Below are positions 25,293 to 33,475 of a stretch of DNA of 64,000 nucleotides, piece after piece. The number at the start of each line of letters is the position of its first letter. Within the stretch, counting starts at the first letter, position 1. Under the pieces are notes generated by a model that did no database searches, was not told the origin of the DNA, and saw only the letters and a program-made list of their open reading frames with translations. This DNA is from Phascolarctobacterium_A sp902463975 (lineage in GTDB: Bacteria; Bacillota; Negativicutes; Acidaminococcales; Acidaminococcaceae): assembly GCF_902463975.1 (NCBI RefSeq), contig NZ_CABQHJ010000010.1:1-64000 (forward strand), in the 5' to 3' direction. The translations under genes and the position numbers were made by a program.

Positions 25293-25746
25293 AAAATTTT
25301 CCCTCCTGATTTTTACTAAACTCTTTTACAGAATACATATTTCACGCCATTTTTATCAAGTTAAATCAAAAAAGCCAACCGCCAATATGCGTCTCCTTAA
25401 GAAGCCTGCTCCACGCAGGAACATTCTTCAGCAAAACTCATAGCCAACGATTGACTTTTACATAAACCTTCCAACTCATGGAAACCAGCCCCTTAATTTA
25501 TATTAGCTGCATAAGGCTAAATCTGCTAAGCATTTTCGGTCAACTAATTTAATTATAACCTTTAATATTTTGTTCCGGCATAATTAGCGCCACCTTATTG
25601 CAACTGAGGTAAATTCCTACTACTTATTATAGCATATTATCAATATAATAAAAACGAGAAATACCGCACAAATTAACATAAGTGTATTTCGTGCGGCACT
25701 TCTTCTAACCCAACAACAAATTAATGCTTCTTAATCCTATCAAATT
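25293..25746. other. 454-nt gap inside the island cluster
   Basis: No solid gene. It holds the promoter region of the 694-aa gene, a 42-nt sequence (25644-25685) also found at 16903-16943, and a hairpin downstream of the ferredoxin-headed gene. A 25-codon minus-strand frame at 25397-25474 with a TTG start is too weak to call. Confidence 0.5.
25648..25700 (-). terminator. Possible terminator after the ferredoxin-headed gene
   Basis: The stem CCGCAC/GTGCGG with a 21-nt loop is followed on the minus strand by a T-rich stretch ending CGTTTTTATTAT. It lies about 50 nt after the stop at 25747. Confidence 0.5.
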
Positions 25747-26808
25747 TTATTTCAGCAGTGCTGCTTTGGAATCTCCAACGCCGCTATTCAGCAGTGCTGC
25801 TTTGGAATCTCCAACTGCCTTACTCAGCAGGGCAACCTTTTTATCTATTTCCTTTTGGACACGCTCTTTGTAATCCTTTAAGGCCGCATCAATGGTATCG
25901 ATAACCTGGGAATCGTAATCCACATAATTAATGGCATCCTTCAAATCTCCCATATATTCTTCACAAGCCTTATTTACATCTTTATAGCAATATTTCTCTT
26001 CATATTTATCGTTACCGAAGAAGCTAGTGCCTGCATATACTTCTGTATCATCTGTATCCATATAATCCCTATAATCACTACGGGAAGTATAATTGCAGCC
26101 ATTAAACTCTCTCATTACATCACTGCAGCCACGGTCTTCAAACTCTTTGAGCCTTACATTGAGCATATACACAAGCACAGAATCCTTCTCATTAGCACTG
26201 CCGCCGGGGAAAACCTCAAATTCTTTAAAGTCTGCCGGCAGCTTAATTCCGCCTGCAGCTGCCGCTCCGGCAAATTCCTGCAGCACATCTGCATATTGCT
26301 TGTTAATCTGTCCCCAGAAGCCACTTTCATCAAAGGTATAAAACTTTCTCAGCTTATCTTCCTTGTATTGCACAAAAACCTCAAGAATGAATTTCTTATA
26401 CTGCGAATAGCAGATACGATCAAATTCATTTTCCGCAGCACTCATAGCTCTGCTTTCGCTGGAATAATCATAACGATATTCTCCCTGCGGATAGGAGCAG
26501 GTCATACGGTAATCCTGTGCGTGCATCTCAACATCTTTTCTGGTAACATTCGGAACAGTAATCTTGGCTAAAGCGTTTTGCAGCTTTTCCGGCAGCTTGC
26601 TTAAGTCTGTGCCTGCGCCTCCCGCTATGCTCAAAGCTTGTACAGGGCAACCGGCAACAATTTCTTCAGCCTTAGCTAAAAAATCATCACTAAAATAGCC
26701 ACCATTGGCAGGCACAGCCTTGCCTTCAGCATCTTCCTGTAAAAGTTCTGTTTCTAATAAGCAGTTGCCACAAGCAATGCATTTGTCACTAACCACAAAC
26801 TTTTTCAT
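25747..26808 (-). CDS. Ferredoxin-headed protein of unknown function
   Basis: A 353-aa protein. Its first 60 residues resemble a single-cluster [4Fe-4S] ferredoxin: C10-X2-C13-X2-C16 and a distant C54-Pro. The following 290 residues are mostly acidic, Tyr-rich and unfamiliar, with a helical end. The C-terminus repeats GDSKAALL twice in 12-residue units, encoded by two identical 29-nt stretches (25751-25779 and 25787-25815). A 16-nt gap separates it from the 269-aa gene upstream. It may be an electron-transfer or redox-sensing component of the island system. Confidence 0.7.
   Translation of the reverse strand: MKKFVVSDKCIACGNCLLETELLQEDAEGKAVPANGGYFSDDFLAKAEEIVAGCPVQALSIAGGAGTDLSKLPEKLQNALAKITVPNVTRKDVEMHAQDYRMTCSYPQGEYRYDYSSESRAMSAAENEFDRICYSQYKKFILEVFVQYKEDKLRKFYTFDESGFWGQINKQYADVLQEFAGAAAAGGIKLPADFKEFEVFPGGSANEKDSVLVYMLNVRLKEFEDRGCSDVMREFNGCNYTSRSDYRDYMDTDDTEVYAGTSFFGNDKYEEKYCYKDVNKACEEYMGDLKDAINYVDYDSQVIDTIDAALKDYKERVQKEIDKKVALLSKAVGDSKAALLNSGVGDSKAALLK
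25751..25815 (-). repeat. Direct repeat in the 3' end of the ferredoxin-headed gene
   Basis: Two identical 29-nt copies (25751-25779, 25787-25815) with a 36-nt period, which keeps the frame and gives the repeated GDSKAALL at the protein end. Such exact repeats can expand or contract by slippage. Confidence 0.85.
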
Positions 26809-26824
26809 ATCGATTCCTCCAAAT

Positions 26825-27634
26825 CTATAAATTTTTTATATCCTGCATACACTGACTGCCAATCGCCAATGCTTCCGTTGTTTCTTGCGTAACCTTTCCT
26901 TCGTCCGTAAGTACAGGAGCATCAATTATTTTTTTCAGTGTAACCGCCAGATTTATACAGCTGCAAAAGGCCTTGCGGTCGTTTTCTGTATAAGCAGCTC
27001 TGTCCCTGCCCTTAGCAGCAATCAGTTCATCTGAATAGCTGATAGCTTGCATAAACAACCTATTTAACCTTGGCAATAAATCAGACACCTTATTGCAAGA
27101 AGCTATCACACCATCTAAAACAGCAGCTAAATTTTCAGCCTGACTATAGACAACACGCGAACTGCGCAGCTGCGCGCCAGCCATTTGCAGCTCTCTTTCA
27201 GAGTCATCAATAAAAGCATTGCCTAAGCCAAATACGCCGAAGCCCTTTAAGATACTGACAGCAATTTCTTTATCAGTCATTGGTCTTACCGCCGTCTGTG
27301 CCACTGCATTGATAATCTGTATCTCTTTAGGGCTAAAGCTTTGCTGATTTAAAACTGCCAGCATCTTGTCATCACGAAAGTCAATTTTCATGAGCTTGCC
27401 ATACACAGCAACAAAATTCTGCATTGAAGTAATCAATATCGAACGCTTACGGTTGGAAAGCTTCTTCATAGCATTATCTGCTGCCTGCTGCTTTACTTCC
27501 ACCAGCCTGTGAGCTTCTTGCTCCATCGCAAAAGCTTTAGCATAACGCTTTCTCGTCCTGCTATCTATCTGCATTGATTTTTCTGCGCCATAAAGGCCGC
27601 TGCCCAAAACTGCCCCAAGTACCAGTCCGATCAT
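26825..27634 (-). CDS. Unrecognised protein with hydrophobic N-terminus
   Basis: A 269-aa protein. The start at the ATG at 27632-27634 follows AAGGGGG by eight bases. The first 20 residues, IGLVLGAVLGSGLYGAE, are a Gly-spaced hydrophobic stretch, possibly one membrane insertion; the rest is helical. It lies between the HNH-like and ferredoxin-headed genes (14- and 16-nt gaps) and is surely cotranscribed with them. I recognise no domain. Its all-helical nature and short hydrophobic head recall membrane-associated adaptor proteins, which is only a comparison. Confidence 0.65.
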   Translation of the reverse strand: MIGLVLGAVLGSGLYGAEKSMQIDSRTRKRYAKAFAMEQEAHRLVEVKQQAADNAMKKLSNRKRSILITSMQNFVAVYGKLMKIDFRDDKMLAVLNQQSFSPKEIQIINAVAQTAVRPMTDKEIAVSILKGFGVFGLGNAFIDDSERELQMAGAQLRSSRVVYSQAENLAAVLDGVIASCNKVSDLLPRLNRLFMQAISYSDELIAAKGRDRAAYTENDRKAFCSCINLAVTLKKIIDAPVLTDEGKVTQETTEALAIGSQCMQDIKNL

Positions 27635-27648
27635 ATCATCTGCCCCCT

Positions 27649-29004
27649 TCATAATGTCAGCACTGCATCTTTATCGTCAAAAAAACTATTAAACTCCTCC
27701 AGTGACTGAAAAGCACATTTTTGGTTAAACACCGCCAAAATATCATTCAAGCCCTGGGTGATTGCTTTATCATCTACTGCATAAACTCCCTGCATAACAA
27801 GCTCAAAGCCACCGTCAAAGGCCGCTGTCATATATGCAGCTTTTGCTTTATTGTATTCATCAATCCGCTGCTTTTGCTGCGCCAGACTTTGCAGTGCAGT
27901 ATTAATAATATGCTTAAATTCCGCCTGACGTTTTTTATCTAGCCTACGTTCCATCTGGTATTTAGTAACCGCCCTGGTAATTTCCCCCACAACCAGGGAA
28001 GTAACCACTGCCGCCACCGGTCCGCCCAAGGCAAAAGCCATATTAGCTGCCAATACACCGGCAGTACCGCAAACAATTTGCGCAGAGCATTCTTCGCCGC
28101 TGATATTGCCATCTAAATAGTTCGCCACAATGCCACCTATTTCTACAGCCATCGTCAGCTGCATAATCGGCAAATTTTTTCCTGCCAGCTTAGCAAAATC
28201 CTTTGCCCCGGCCTTTTTCGCTACTGCGACAACACCATCCTGTACTACCGAAATACCGGCAGCACTGCCAAAGCTCCTTACAGTATCCTTTCCGACATTT
28301 TTTACAGCCTGCTTAATGTCATGTTCACCTTTCACCACGCCCACAAGGTTGGTCAAGCCGGAAACTGTTGCAGTTACAAAGGCTGCTTCACTGCCGGCAG
28401 CAGTTGCCTTCTTGACCGATGGCGCAACTGCATCCAGCTTAGAACTGATAACTTTGCTGTTTTTTATTTCATTAACCGTATTTTCTATTTTATACTTAGT
28501 CGCCTGTGTCCGTATATGCGCCTCTGCCTTCACTTCTTCTTTCAGCATATTAACGCTCGTCACAGCATCCGGGCAGTCAACAGCTTTTTTATTTGTCTTG
28601 AAGATTTTCTTGCCAAATAAAGTCTCTGATACATCATTAATCTGCGCAGCGCCTGCTTCAGTATATTTTTTTGCTATATACTCGTGGTTATTCAGCGCAC
28701 CCTTGGACTTGTTCAGCGAAGCATTGGTATTAGCAAGGTTTGCATCAGCATTAGCCATTGTTCTTATCTGCTCCGGCGTCAAATCACGACCATAACGCCT
28801 GATTTGCTCATCTAACGGAACAATGTGGTCAACGTTTGATTGCTTTTCATTAATATGCTTATTAGCATCATAAAAAATTCTCTTACCCGTATATTCGTCA
28901 GTTATACTTTTTTTATTGCCAAAGGATCTGTTTTTATAGCTGTCAGCCGCATTATTGCGTCTGTTAATGTCATCTACCTGACTACGCTTTATCTTATCAC
29001 TCAT
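27649..29004 (-). CDS. HNH-like protein with glycine-rich hydrophobic domain
   Basis: A 451-aa protein. Residues about 35-110 look like an HNH nuclease module: EYTGKRIFYD, NVDHIVPLDEQ with D59-H60, and NLANTNASLNKSKGA with the Asn/Lys positions expected of the fold. Residues about 190-360 form a Gly/Ala-rich region with several hydrophobic helices, resembling pore-forming or glycine-zipper segments. The end is helical. The combination of a nuclease-like head and a membrane-active body is seen in toxins and in some abortive defence effectors. Catalysis is not proven. It follows directly after the XRE1 remnant. Confidence 0.7.
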   Translation of the reverse strand: MSDKIKRSQVDDINRRNNAADSYKNRSFGNKKSITDEYTGKRIFYDANKHINEKQSNVDHIVPLDEQIRRYGRDLTPEQIRTMANADANLANTNASLNKSKGALNNHEYIAKKYTEAGAAQINDVSETLFGKKIFKTNKKAVDCPDAVTSVNMLKEEVKAEAHIRTQATKYKIENTVNEIKNSKVISSKLDAVAPSVKKATAAGSEAAFVTATVSGLTNLVGVVKGEHDIKQAVKNVGKDTVRSFGSAAGISVVQDGVVAVAKKAGAKDFAKLAGKNLPIMQLTMAVEIGGIVANYLDGNISGEECSAQIVCGTAGVLAANMAFALGGPVAAVVTSLVVGEITRAVTKYQMERRLDKKRQAEFKHIINTALQSLAQQKQRIDEYNKAKAAYMTAAFDGGFELVMQGVYAVDDKAITQGLNDILAVFNQKCAFQSLEEFNSFFDDKDAVLTL

Positions 29005-29039
29005 ACGCCACCTCCAAAATTTATTAAGAAATAGATATT

Positions 29040-29170
29040 GCCGCTGCTATTAGTTCACTCATCGTAATCCTCAGCTTCTTGGCAACCTATTCCTGTATCA
29101 AACTCTTCAATTGCCTGCAAGTAAGGCATCTTAGTGCCTATTTTCTTATATCTCGGTGCAAATAATTAGC
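29040..29170 (-). pseudogene. Decayed copy of XRE1
   Basis: The minus strand retains the start region (FAPRYKKIG, compared with FASRYKKIG in XRE1) and the end region (ITMSELIAA), but the middle helix-turn-helix is deleted or scrambled and the initiator is lost. The upstream 90 nt also match those of XRE1 (for example ACTATATTATCGCACATT). It is therefore a broken duplicate of the gene at 19287-19517. The remaining 29171-29456 stretch is AT-rich and shows no gene. Confidence 0.72.
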
Positions 29171-29456
29171 ATTAGCTCCCTTTCCCACTATATTATCGCA
29201 CATTATCAATTTCATATCTTTGCACAATTTTTTCACAATTTTACATATAGTTTAATTTCTTGCGCTTTACCTATTAAGCTTGGCAAGGTGCTTACGTAAT
29301 TTATATTTCCGCCATGATTTTGATAATAAGTTATGGTGCATTTTTTTCAAACTCACGTCAAATCACCCATTTGCCATATGAGCATGAATATATTTAAAGT
29401 TCAACATATTAAATAAATTTTTAGCAGGACTGCAAAACGCAGCCCTGCCTGTTACC

Positions 29457-30440
29457 TTATAGCTGTAAATAATCAATCAATACCAAACCAGCGTTATACC
29501 CGGCCAGCGAAGCAGTTGTCCTGTCCATAGGATGCCACGAACCATCATCAGCCTGATATTGAACAAGATAGCCTTTACCAGTAAGCAGACCTACAATACA
29601 TTGCTGTCGACTTTGCTGCCCAGTGCTGCTTGTTACAATCATGTCATATTGCACAATCGTTTGACCATTATTGCGCGACAAAATTTTTGTACTGCGACAA
29701 TCAACATAACGATGTGCTCCCTGTCGTTGGAATACTTCCGGTATATATTTATCGCCATTCAAAAACGCTTGCGGATGAAATAAATTATACTTCGGTCCAC
29801 TGCTATTCACACTGCTATTCACATTGCTATTTGCATTGTTATTGTTGTATGTAGTTGCTTTACTATTATTCTCTTCCTGCTGCATGTTTAAAATGCCTTG
29901 CACATTATATTTATAGGCACCTGTATTGATGAGCAGATTGCCTTTACCATTATCTAATTCTAACTGAGTCCAATGTAAATTAAAGTCCTTGTATTTACTC
30001 TCTAAGAAATATTGGCACTCTACTGTCAAAACTTGCTTAGAATTCAATTTGAAGCCTTTTAAATCATTACGATCGCCAAAAGTAATAACATTAAATTTTT
30101 TAGGCGTTAGCAAGTCATTGCCAATTCTCAGGTTAACAGAAAGCTTATCAAGGTCTATTGTTTCATTTTTGCTCATATTAGTAAAAGCTATCGTTACACT
30201 ATAAACCCAATCATCAAGCTTGCGTCGTTCAAGCACGGCAAAGCCTAGCTTGCTATCGCCAATTTGTTGAACTCGATAAGAAGCGCCACTGCAATCTAAA
30301 TAAGCGGCTCCCTTATGAAATTCACCATCATTAGCCATGCCATACCAGTTTAAATCGTGCTGCAAAACAGCATTTTGGAATTCTACCTTTTCAAAGGCTT
30401 CCATTTCCATTAGTCCACTATTGCCAGAATATTTTTCCAT
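29457..30440 (-). CDS. Unrecognised island protein (327 aa)
   Basis: A 327-aa protein without signal peptide or membrane segment. The first 180 residues look like a beta-rich domain (WVYSVTIAFTNMS, KLSVNLRIGNDLL), then an Asn/Ser-rich linker (YNNNNANSNVNSSVNSSG), then a second beta-rich domain of about 120 residues (RYVDCRSTKILSRNN, YDMIVTSSTGQQ). Repeated CACTGCTATTCA-like DNA encodes the linker. It lies 30 nt after the lipoprotein gene in the same direction. Function unknown. Confidence 0.65.
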   Translation of the reverse strand: MEKYSGNSGLMEMEAFEKVEFQNAVLQHDLNWYGMANDGEFHKGAAYLDCSGASYRVQQIGDSKLGFAVLERRKLDDWVYSVTIAFTNMSKNETIDLDKLSVNLRIGNDLLTPKKFNVITFGDRNDLKGFKLNSKQVLTVECQYFLESKYKDFNLHWTQLELDNGKGNLLINTGAYKYNVQGILNMQQEENNSKATTYNNNNANSNVNSSVNSSGPKYNLFHPQAFLNGDKYIPEVFQRQGAHRYVDCRSTKILSRNNGQTIVQYDMIVTSSTGQQSRQQCIVGLLTGKGYLVQYQADDGSWHPMDRTTASLAGYNAGLVLIDYLQL

Positions 30441-30470
30441 ATTAGAGCAGACTCTTTTAAGATAAACATT

Positions 30471-30875
30471 TTAAGCCTGCAGATAATTCTTCACGCTTTT
30501 AGCGTAATTAGCTATTTGGTAGCGTTTGATGGCTTTCTCTCCATCCTTTTTAGAAGGACCATTATCCTTGCTTTCCATCATTTTCTTGTTGAAATCCCTA
30601 ACGCTCTCATTGGCCTTCGCTTCATCATATTTTTCATCACTCAGCTTGGCGATATTCTTTTCATTTTCTTCAATTAAACTCTTAATCTGCTTGAGCATTT
30701 TTTGTTTATCAATATTGCGATTTTCCAGCATGGCCTGAGCCTGCTCTGTTTCCATCTCAGCAACCTTCGTACTGTTGTTAAGATACATGGAATGTATTTT
30801 TTGCTCTTCTGACTTACCACAACCGGTAAGCACCACTGTTAAGATAAGCATTGCATAAAAAAACAGCTTTTTCAC
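30471..30875 (-). CDS. Small lipoprotein
   Basis: A 134-aa protein with a lipoprotein signal, VVLTGCGKS with the lipidated Cys near residue 19, followed by a highly charged helical domain rich in Lys/Glu. It is predicted to be anchored to the inner or outer membrane facing the periplasm. It lies between the DUF805 protein and the 327-aa protein. No family is recognised. Confidence 0.75.
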   Translation of the reverse strand: MKKLFFYAMLILTVVLTGCGKSEEQKIHSMYLNNSTKVAEMETEQAQAMLENRNIDKQKMLKQIKSLIEENEKNIAKLSDEKYDEAKANESVRDFNKKMMESKDNGPSKKDGEKAIKRYQIANYAKSVKNYLQA

Positions 30876-30927
30876 ACTATGACCTCCCTATATAACTTTT
30901 CCAATTAAATGTTTTATAAAAAAAGTA

Positions 30928-31560
30928 CTATTGCAAAGGATCTGCTCCGTAGCGATTATCACCTACCGTACCAGGCGCAAACAGTAAATACAACTCAAAA
31001 AAGCCATTGAGAAGTGGCACAAAGGTTAATAATACTAATAAGCCATCTTTGTCCAAATCGTGCAAGCGACGAACCGATATAGCACTATTTATCCAAACCA
31101 AAAGAGTAAAAGCTATTAAGCCTATGAAGCAAGCCAGATAATCAATTGCTTCCATATAGTAATCATCTACAAACTCGTCGATGATGCAGGCGATAATAAA
31201 AAACACCAAACAACTACTCATGCTCTTGAGGAAATAATCCAATCTATTGATGCGTCCCTCAAAACTCAAAAACTGCTCTTTAAAAATTTCTTTATTCAAT
31301 GCAGGTTTACGTTCGGGATTATTACCAAAAAGTCTGCTGAAGATTTCTTTAAAATCCTTGGGATTATCATTGCTATGAGCTTTTCCCAACTGAAAACCAC
31401 ATTTTGTGCAAAATTTGACACCAATAGGATAAGTTGTACCGCACTTAGGGCAAATAACATTTGTCGGCTCAATCTTTGGTAACTGATCTGTCCCGCACAC
31501 CGGACAAAACCTTCCCTGGTCGTCAATTTCGGCTCCACACTTAATACAATACTTTGACAT
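30928..31560 (-). CDS. Zinc-ribbon DUF805 membrane protein
   Basis: A 210-aa protein. Two zinc ribbons at the N-terminus (CIKCGAEIDDQGRFCPVCG, then CPKCGTTYPIGVKFCTKCG) are followed by a DUF805 domain starting FEGRINRLDYF, with about four membrane helices and RRLHDLDKDG, ending DNRYGADP. DUF805 proteins are inner membrane proteins of unknown activity. It is preceded by XRE2b and heads the gene string toward the HNH-like protein. Confidence 0.85.
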   Translation of the reverse strand: MSKYCIKCGAEIDDQGRFCPVCGTDQLPKIEPTNVICPKCGTTYPIGVKFCTKCGFQLGKAHSNDNPKDFKEIFSRLFGNNPERKPALNKEIFKEQFLSFEGRINRLDYFLKSMSSCLVFFIIACIIDEFVDDYYMEAIDYLACFIGLIAFTLLVWINSAISVRRLHDLDKDGLLVLLTFVPLLNGFFELYLLFAPGTVGDNRYGADPLQ

Positions 31561-31601
31561 AATATCTGCCTCCCTCTAATATTTTTTATTGCCGCTGCTT
31601 C

Positions 31602-31820
31602 TTACTCTCTCTCCTGCATAAGCCGCATCGGATCAACCCCCAGGGCCTGCGCCAACAAAAATATAGACTCCATATTAAACGGACCCTTACCACATTCGAT
31701 ATCCGAGACGCGCGCCCTTGACATTTGGGCTTTCTCCGCCAGTTCGCTCTGCGTCATACTCAATGCTCTGCGATAATACATAATATTCAAGCCAATAGTT
31801 TTATATTTTTCTTCAAACAA
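31602..31820 (-). CDS. XRE family transcriptional regulator (XRE2b)
   Basis: A 72-aa helix-turn-helix protein (MTQSELAEKAQMSRARVSDIE), a close paralogue of the gene at 19672-19890; TTG start with AGAAGTGA upstream. The coding sequence and about 190 nt of upstream DNA match the other copy at roughly 85 percent by eye. Likely controls the following DUF805/lipoprotein genes or itself. Confidence 0.82.
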   Translation of the reverse strand: MFEEKYKTIGLNIMYYRRALSMTQSELAEKAQMSRARVSDIECGKGPFNMESIFLLAQALGVDPMRLMQERE

Positions 31821-32012
31821 AACGCATCACTTCTTATCTCTTCCCTTCTATTATGCAGTAAAAAGATGGCTCTTGCGGTGCTTTAGATTTTATATATATG
31901 GAATATATTTGACATAAAATCCGCAAGCTTACTTGACCACCGCCTGCTTTTAGTATAAGATGAAGCCAGAAACAATAACACCATGATAAAATTTCTTTTT
32001 TGTAATATTATA
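31602..32012 (-). repeat. Duplicated XRE2 gene and promoter block
   Basis: Matches 19672-20079 along its whole length, including the non-coding TTTTATATAT-GGAATATATTTGACA part and the GCCTGCTTTTAGTATAA segment. The left copy is interrupted after GTGATATT by the insertion sequence; the right copy continues into a hairpin and the CGNR-type gene. Confidence 0.75.
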
Positions 32013-32023
32013 ATGACGAAAAA

Positions 32024-32052
32024 GCAGATGCCGACAAAGTGTCAGCATCTGC
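32024..32052. promoter_or_regulatory. Strong hairpin before the CGNR-type gene
   Basis: GCAGATGC/GCATCTGC with further GACA/TGTC pairing and a short loop. Five T follow it on the minus strand, so it can terminate antisense transcription. On the plus strand it would lie in the leader of the gene starting at 32092. Confidence 0.6.
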
Positions 32053-32091
32053 TAGCAAAGTAAGCTTTTATATTTTTGCGAGGTGATATCC

Positions 32092-33258
32092 ATGACGACT
32101 ATGCAACGCGCCTTTCCAGCGCCAGTGATTCCCAAATTCTTCACCAATAATATCTGCGGCAATTATCAGATTCGCCGCTTTTTTAACGGTCAGGACGACT
32201 TTATCTGCGCCCAAGGCCCCTTGCATACGCAAACCATCGCTTCACAAAGCGAGAAAGACGCATCAGCCCCTTCCCTGGCCATTGCCTTCGCCAATATTGA
32301 CGAAAACGATAAAAAGCAGGTGCTTGCCTTCTGCAATGCCTATGGCCTGCCCTATTCTTCGCAGCGCTGCCTTGAGAAACGTGCACACCTTGATGACGAA
32401 AATCATTCTGTGCTCGTCAACGATTTCAGCTTTATCGACACTACCCTTTTTATAGGAGATATCCTTGCAGAAAAAGACTATGCCACCAATGACGCCGAAG
32501 TTACCCTGAATTATACCCTGTTCGAGGTAGACGAAATGGATATTATGAGCCTGCGTCTTTTTGCCCGCTGCGTCAAAATCGTCCGTAGCCTGCTTATTGT
32601 CCAAAGCTATCTCTTCCGACACGAGGGGACGCAGGCAGGCGTTATCTATGCACTTGCCTACCTGCTGCATTACAGCGCGCGTGGCATTCACTACCTGCTG
32701 CCGCGCATCGAAGCACCTACTCTCAGGACCGCAGAATACTTTGCTACACGCAAGCGCATTTCGCACACGCAGCTGCTCAAGAATATCCGTAAAACAGATG
32801 CTGACTACGCCTGCCAGCTGCAAAACTTTCTCGCAATTGTAGACAAGCATATGCTGCACACGCTTGATGATTATGACATGGACCTGCTGACGAAGAAACA
32901 GCTTACTGCTATAATTCTCGCTGAAGATGTTCCAGGCATAAGCCTTGACCACGCTTTTGCCAGACGCGTCCTGCTCGACATCATCAACGATAATATCTAT
33001 ACCGCCAGACCGCAAATGGACCTGGCGCAAGAAAAATTTACCAGTCTTTGGCAATGCAGCTATCTTATGCAGGCAATTTATCTTGATTTGTATCAGCTGC
33101 TGCTCAATCCAGGCGAATACCACCGCTGTGCCAATCCAGAATGCAGCAATTATTTTCTCATCAGTGGTAAGCGGGCGGATAAACGCTACTGCTGCAATCG
33201 CTGTGCTTCCAAAATGGGCAAGCAAGGCAAAACATATAGACCGCATAAGGAAAAATGA
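32092..33258 (+). CDS. CGNR zinc-finger-like protein
   Basis: A 388-aa protein starting at the ATG at 32092, about six bases after GAGGTG. The last 50 residues contain HRCANPECSNYF, KRADKRYCCNRCASKMGK and KTYR, which resemble the CGNR/ABATE-type zinc finger placed at the end of putative stress-responsive regulators. The N-terminal 330 residues are mostly helical and not recognised. It is the only plus-strand gene between the island and the tRNA-Ser, and it may be island-encoded or resident. Confidence 0.65.
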   Translation: MTTMQRAFPAPVIPKFFTNNICGNYQIRRFFNGQDDFICAQGPLHTQTIASQSEKDASAPSLAIAFANIDENDKKQVLAFCNAYGLPYSSQRCLEKRAHLDDENHSVLVNDFSFIDTTLFIGDILAEKDYATNDAEVTLNYTLFEVDEMDIMSLRLFARCVKIVRSLLIVQSYLFRHEGTQAGVIYALAYLLHYSARGIHYLLPRIEAPTLRTAEYFATRKRISHTQLLKNIRKTDADYACQLQNFLAIVDKHMLHTLDDYDMDLLTKKQLTAIILAEDVPGISLDHAFARRVLLDIINDNIYTARPQMDLAQEKFTSLWQCSYLMQAIYLDLYQLLLNPGEYHRCANPECSNYFLISGKRADKRYCCNRCASKMGKQGKTYRPHKEK

Positions 33259-33276
33259 GAAACAAATTTAAGACAC

Positions 33277-33302
33277 AAAAAAGCTCTCGGATTTCTCCGA
33301 GA
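33277..33302 (-). terminator. Terminator of the tRNA-Ser gene
   Basis: Perfect stem GCTCTCGGA/TCCGAGAGC with a GAAA loop and six T on the minus strand, 15 nt after the tRNA 3' end. It is part of the 55-nt sequence repeated at 21866-21920. Confidence 0.9.
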
Positions 33303-33317
33303 GCCGATTGCCATAGT

Positions 33318-33409
33318 TGGCGGAGTGGGTGGGATTCGAACCCACGCACGGGGTAAACCGTCTAACGATTTAGCAAACCGTCCTCTTCAGCCAGCTTGAG
33401 TACCACTCC
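33318..33409 (-). tRNA. tRNA-Ser (GCU)
   Basis: 92 nt on the minus strand with acceptor stem GGAGTGG paired to CCACTCC, encoded CCA end, anticodon loop TTGCTAA giving GCU, long variable arm typical of tRNA-Ser, and T-loop GGTTCGAATCC. The 3' end and terminator match the repeat at 21.87 kb, which makes this the likely integration target of the island. Confidence 0.93.
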
Positions 33410-33475
33410 ATTAGACTACTTGTTTATTATAACAGATTCTTATCTAAATTGCAAGACCCTATTATAATTTTTTAA

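Noticed and set aside
25397..25474. A 25-codon minus-strand frame with TTG start and Cys-containing end in the island gap
   Set aside because: Poor ribosome-site spacing and no clear start; more likely a remnant or chance.
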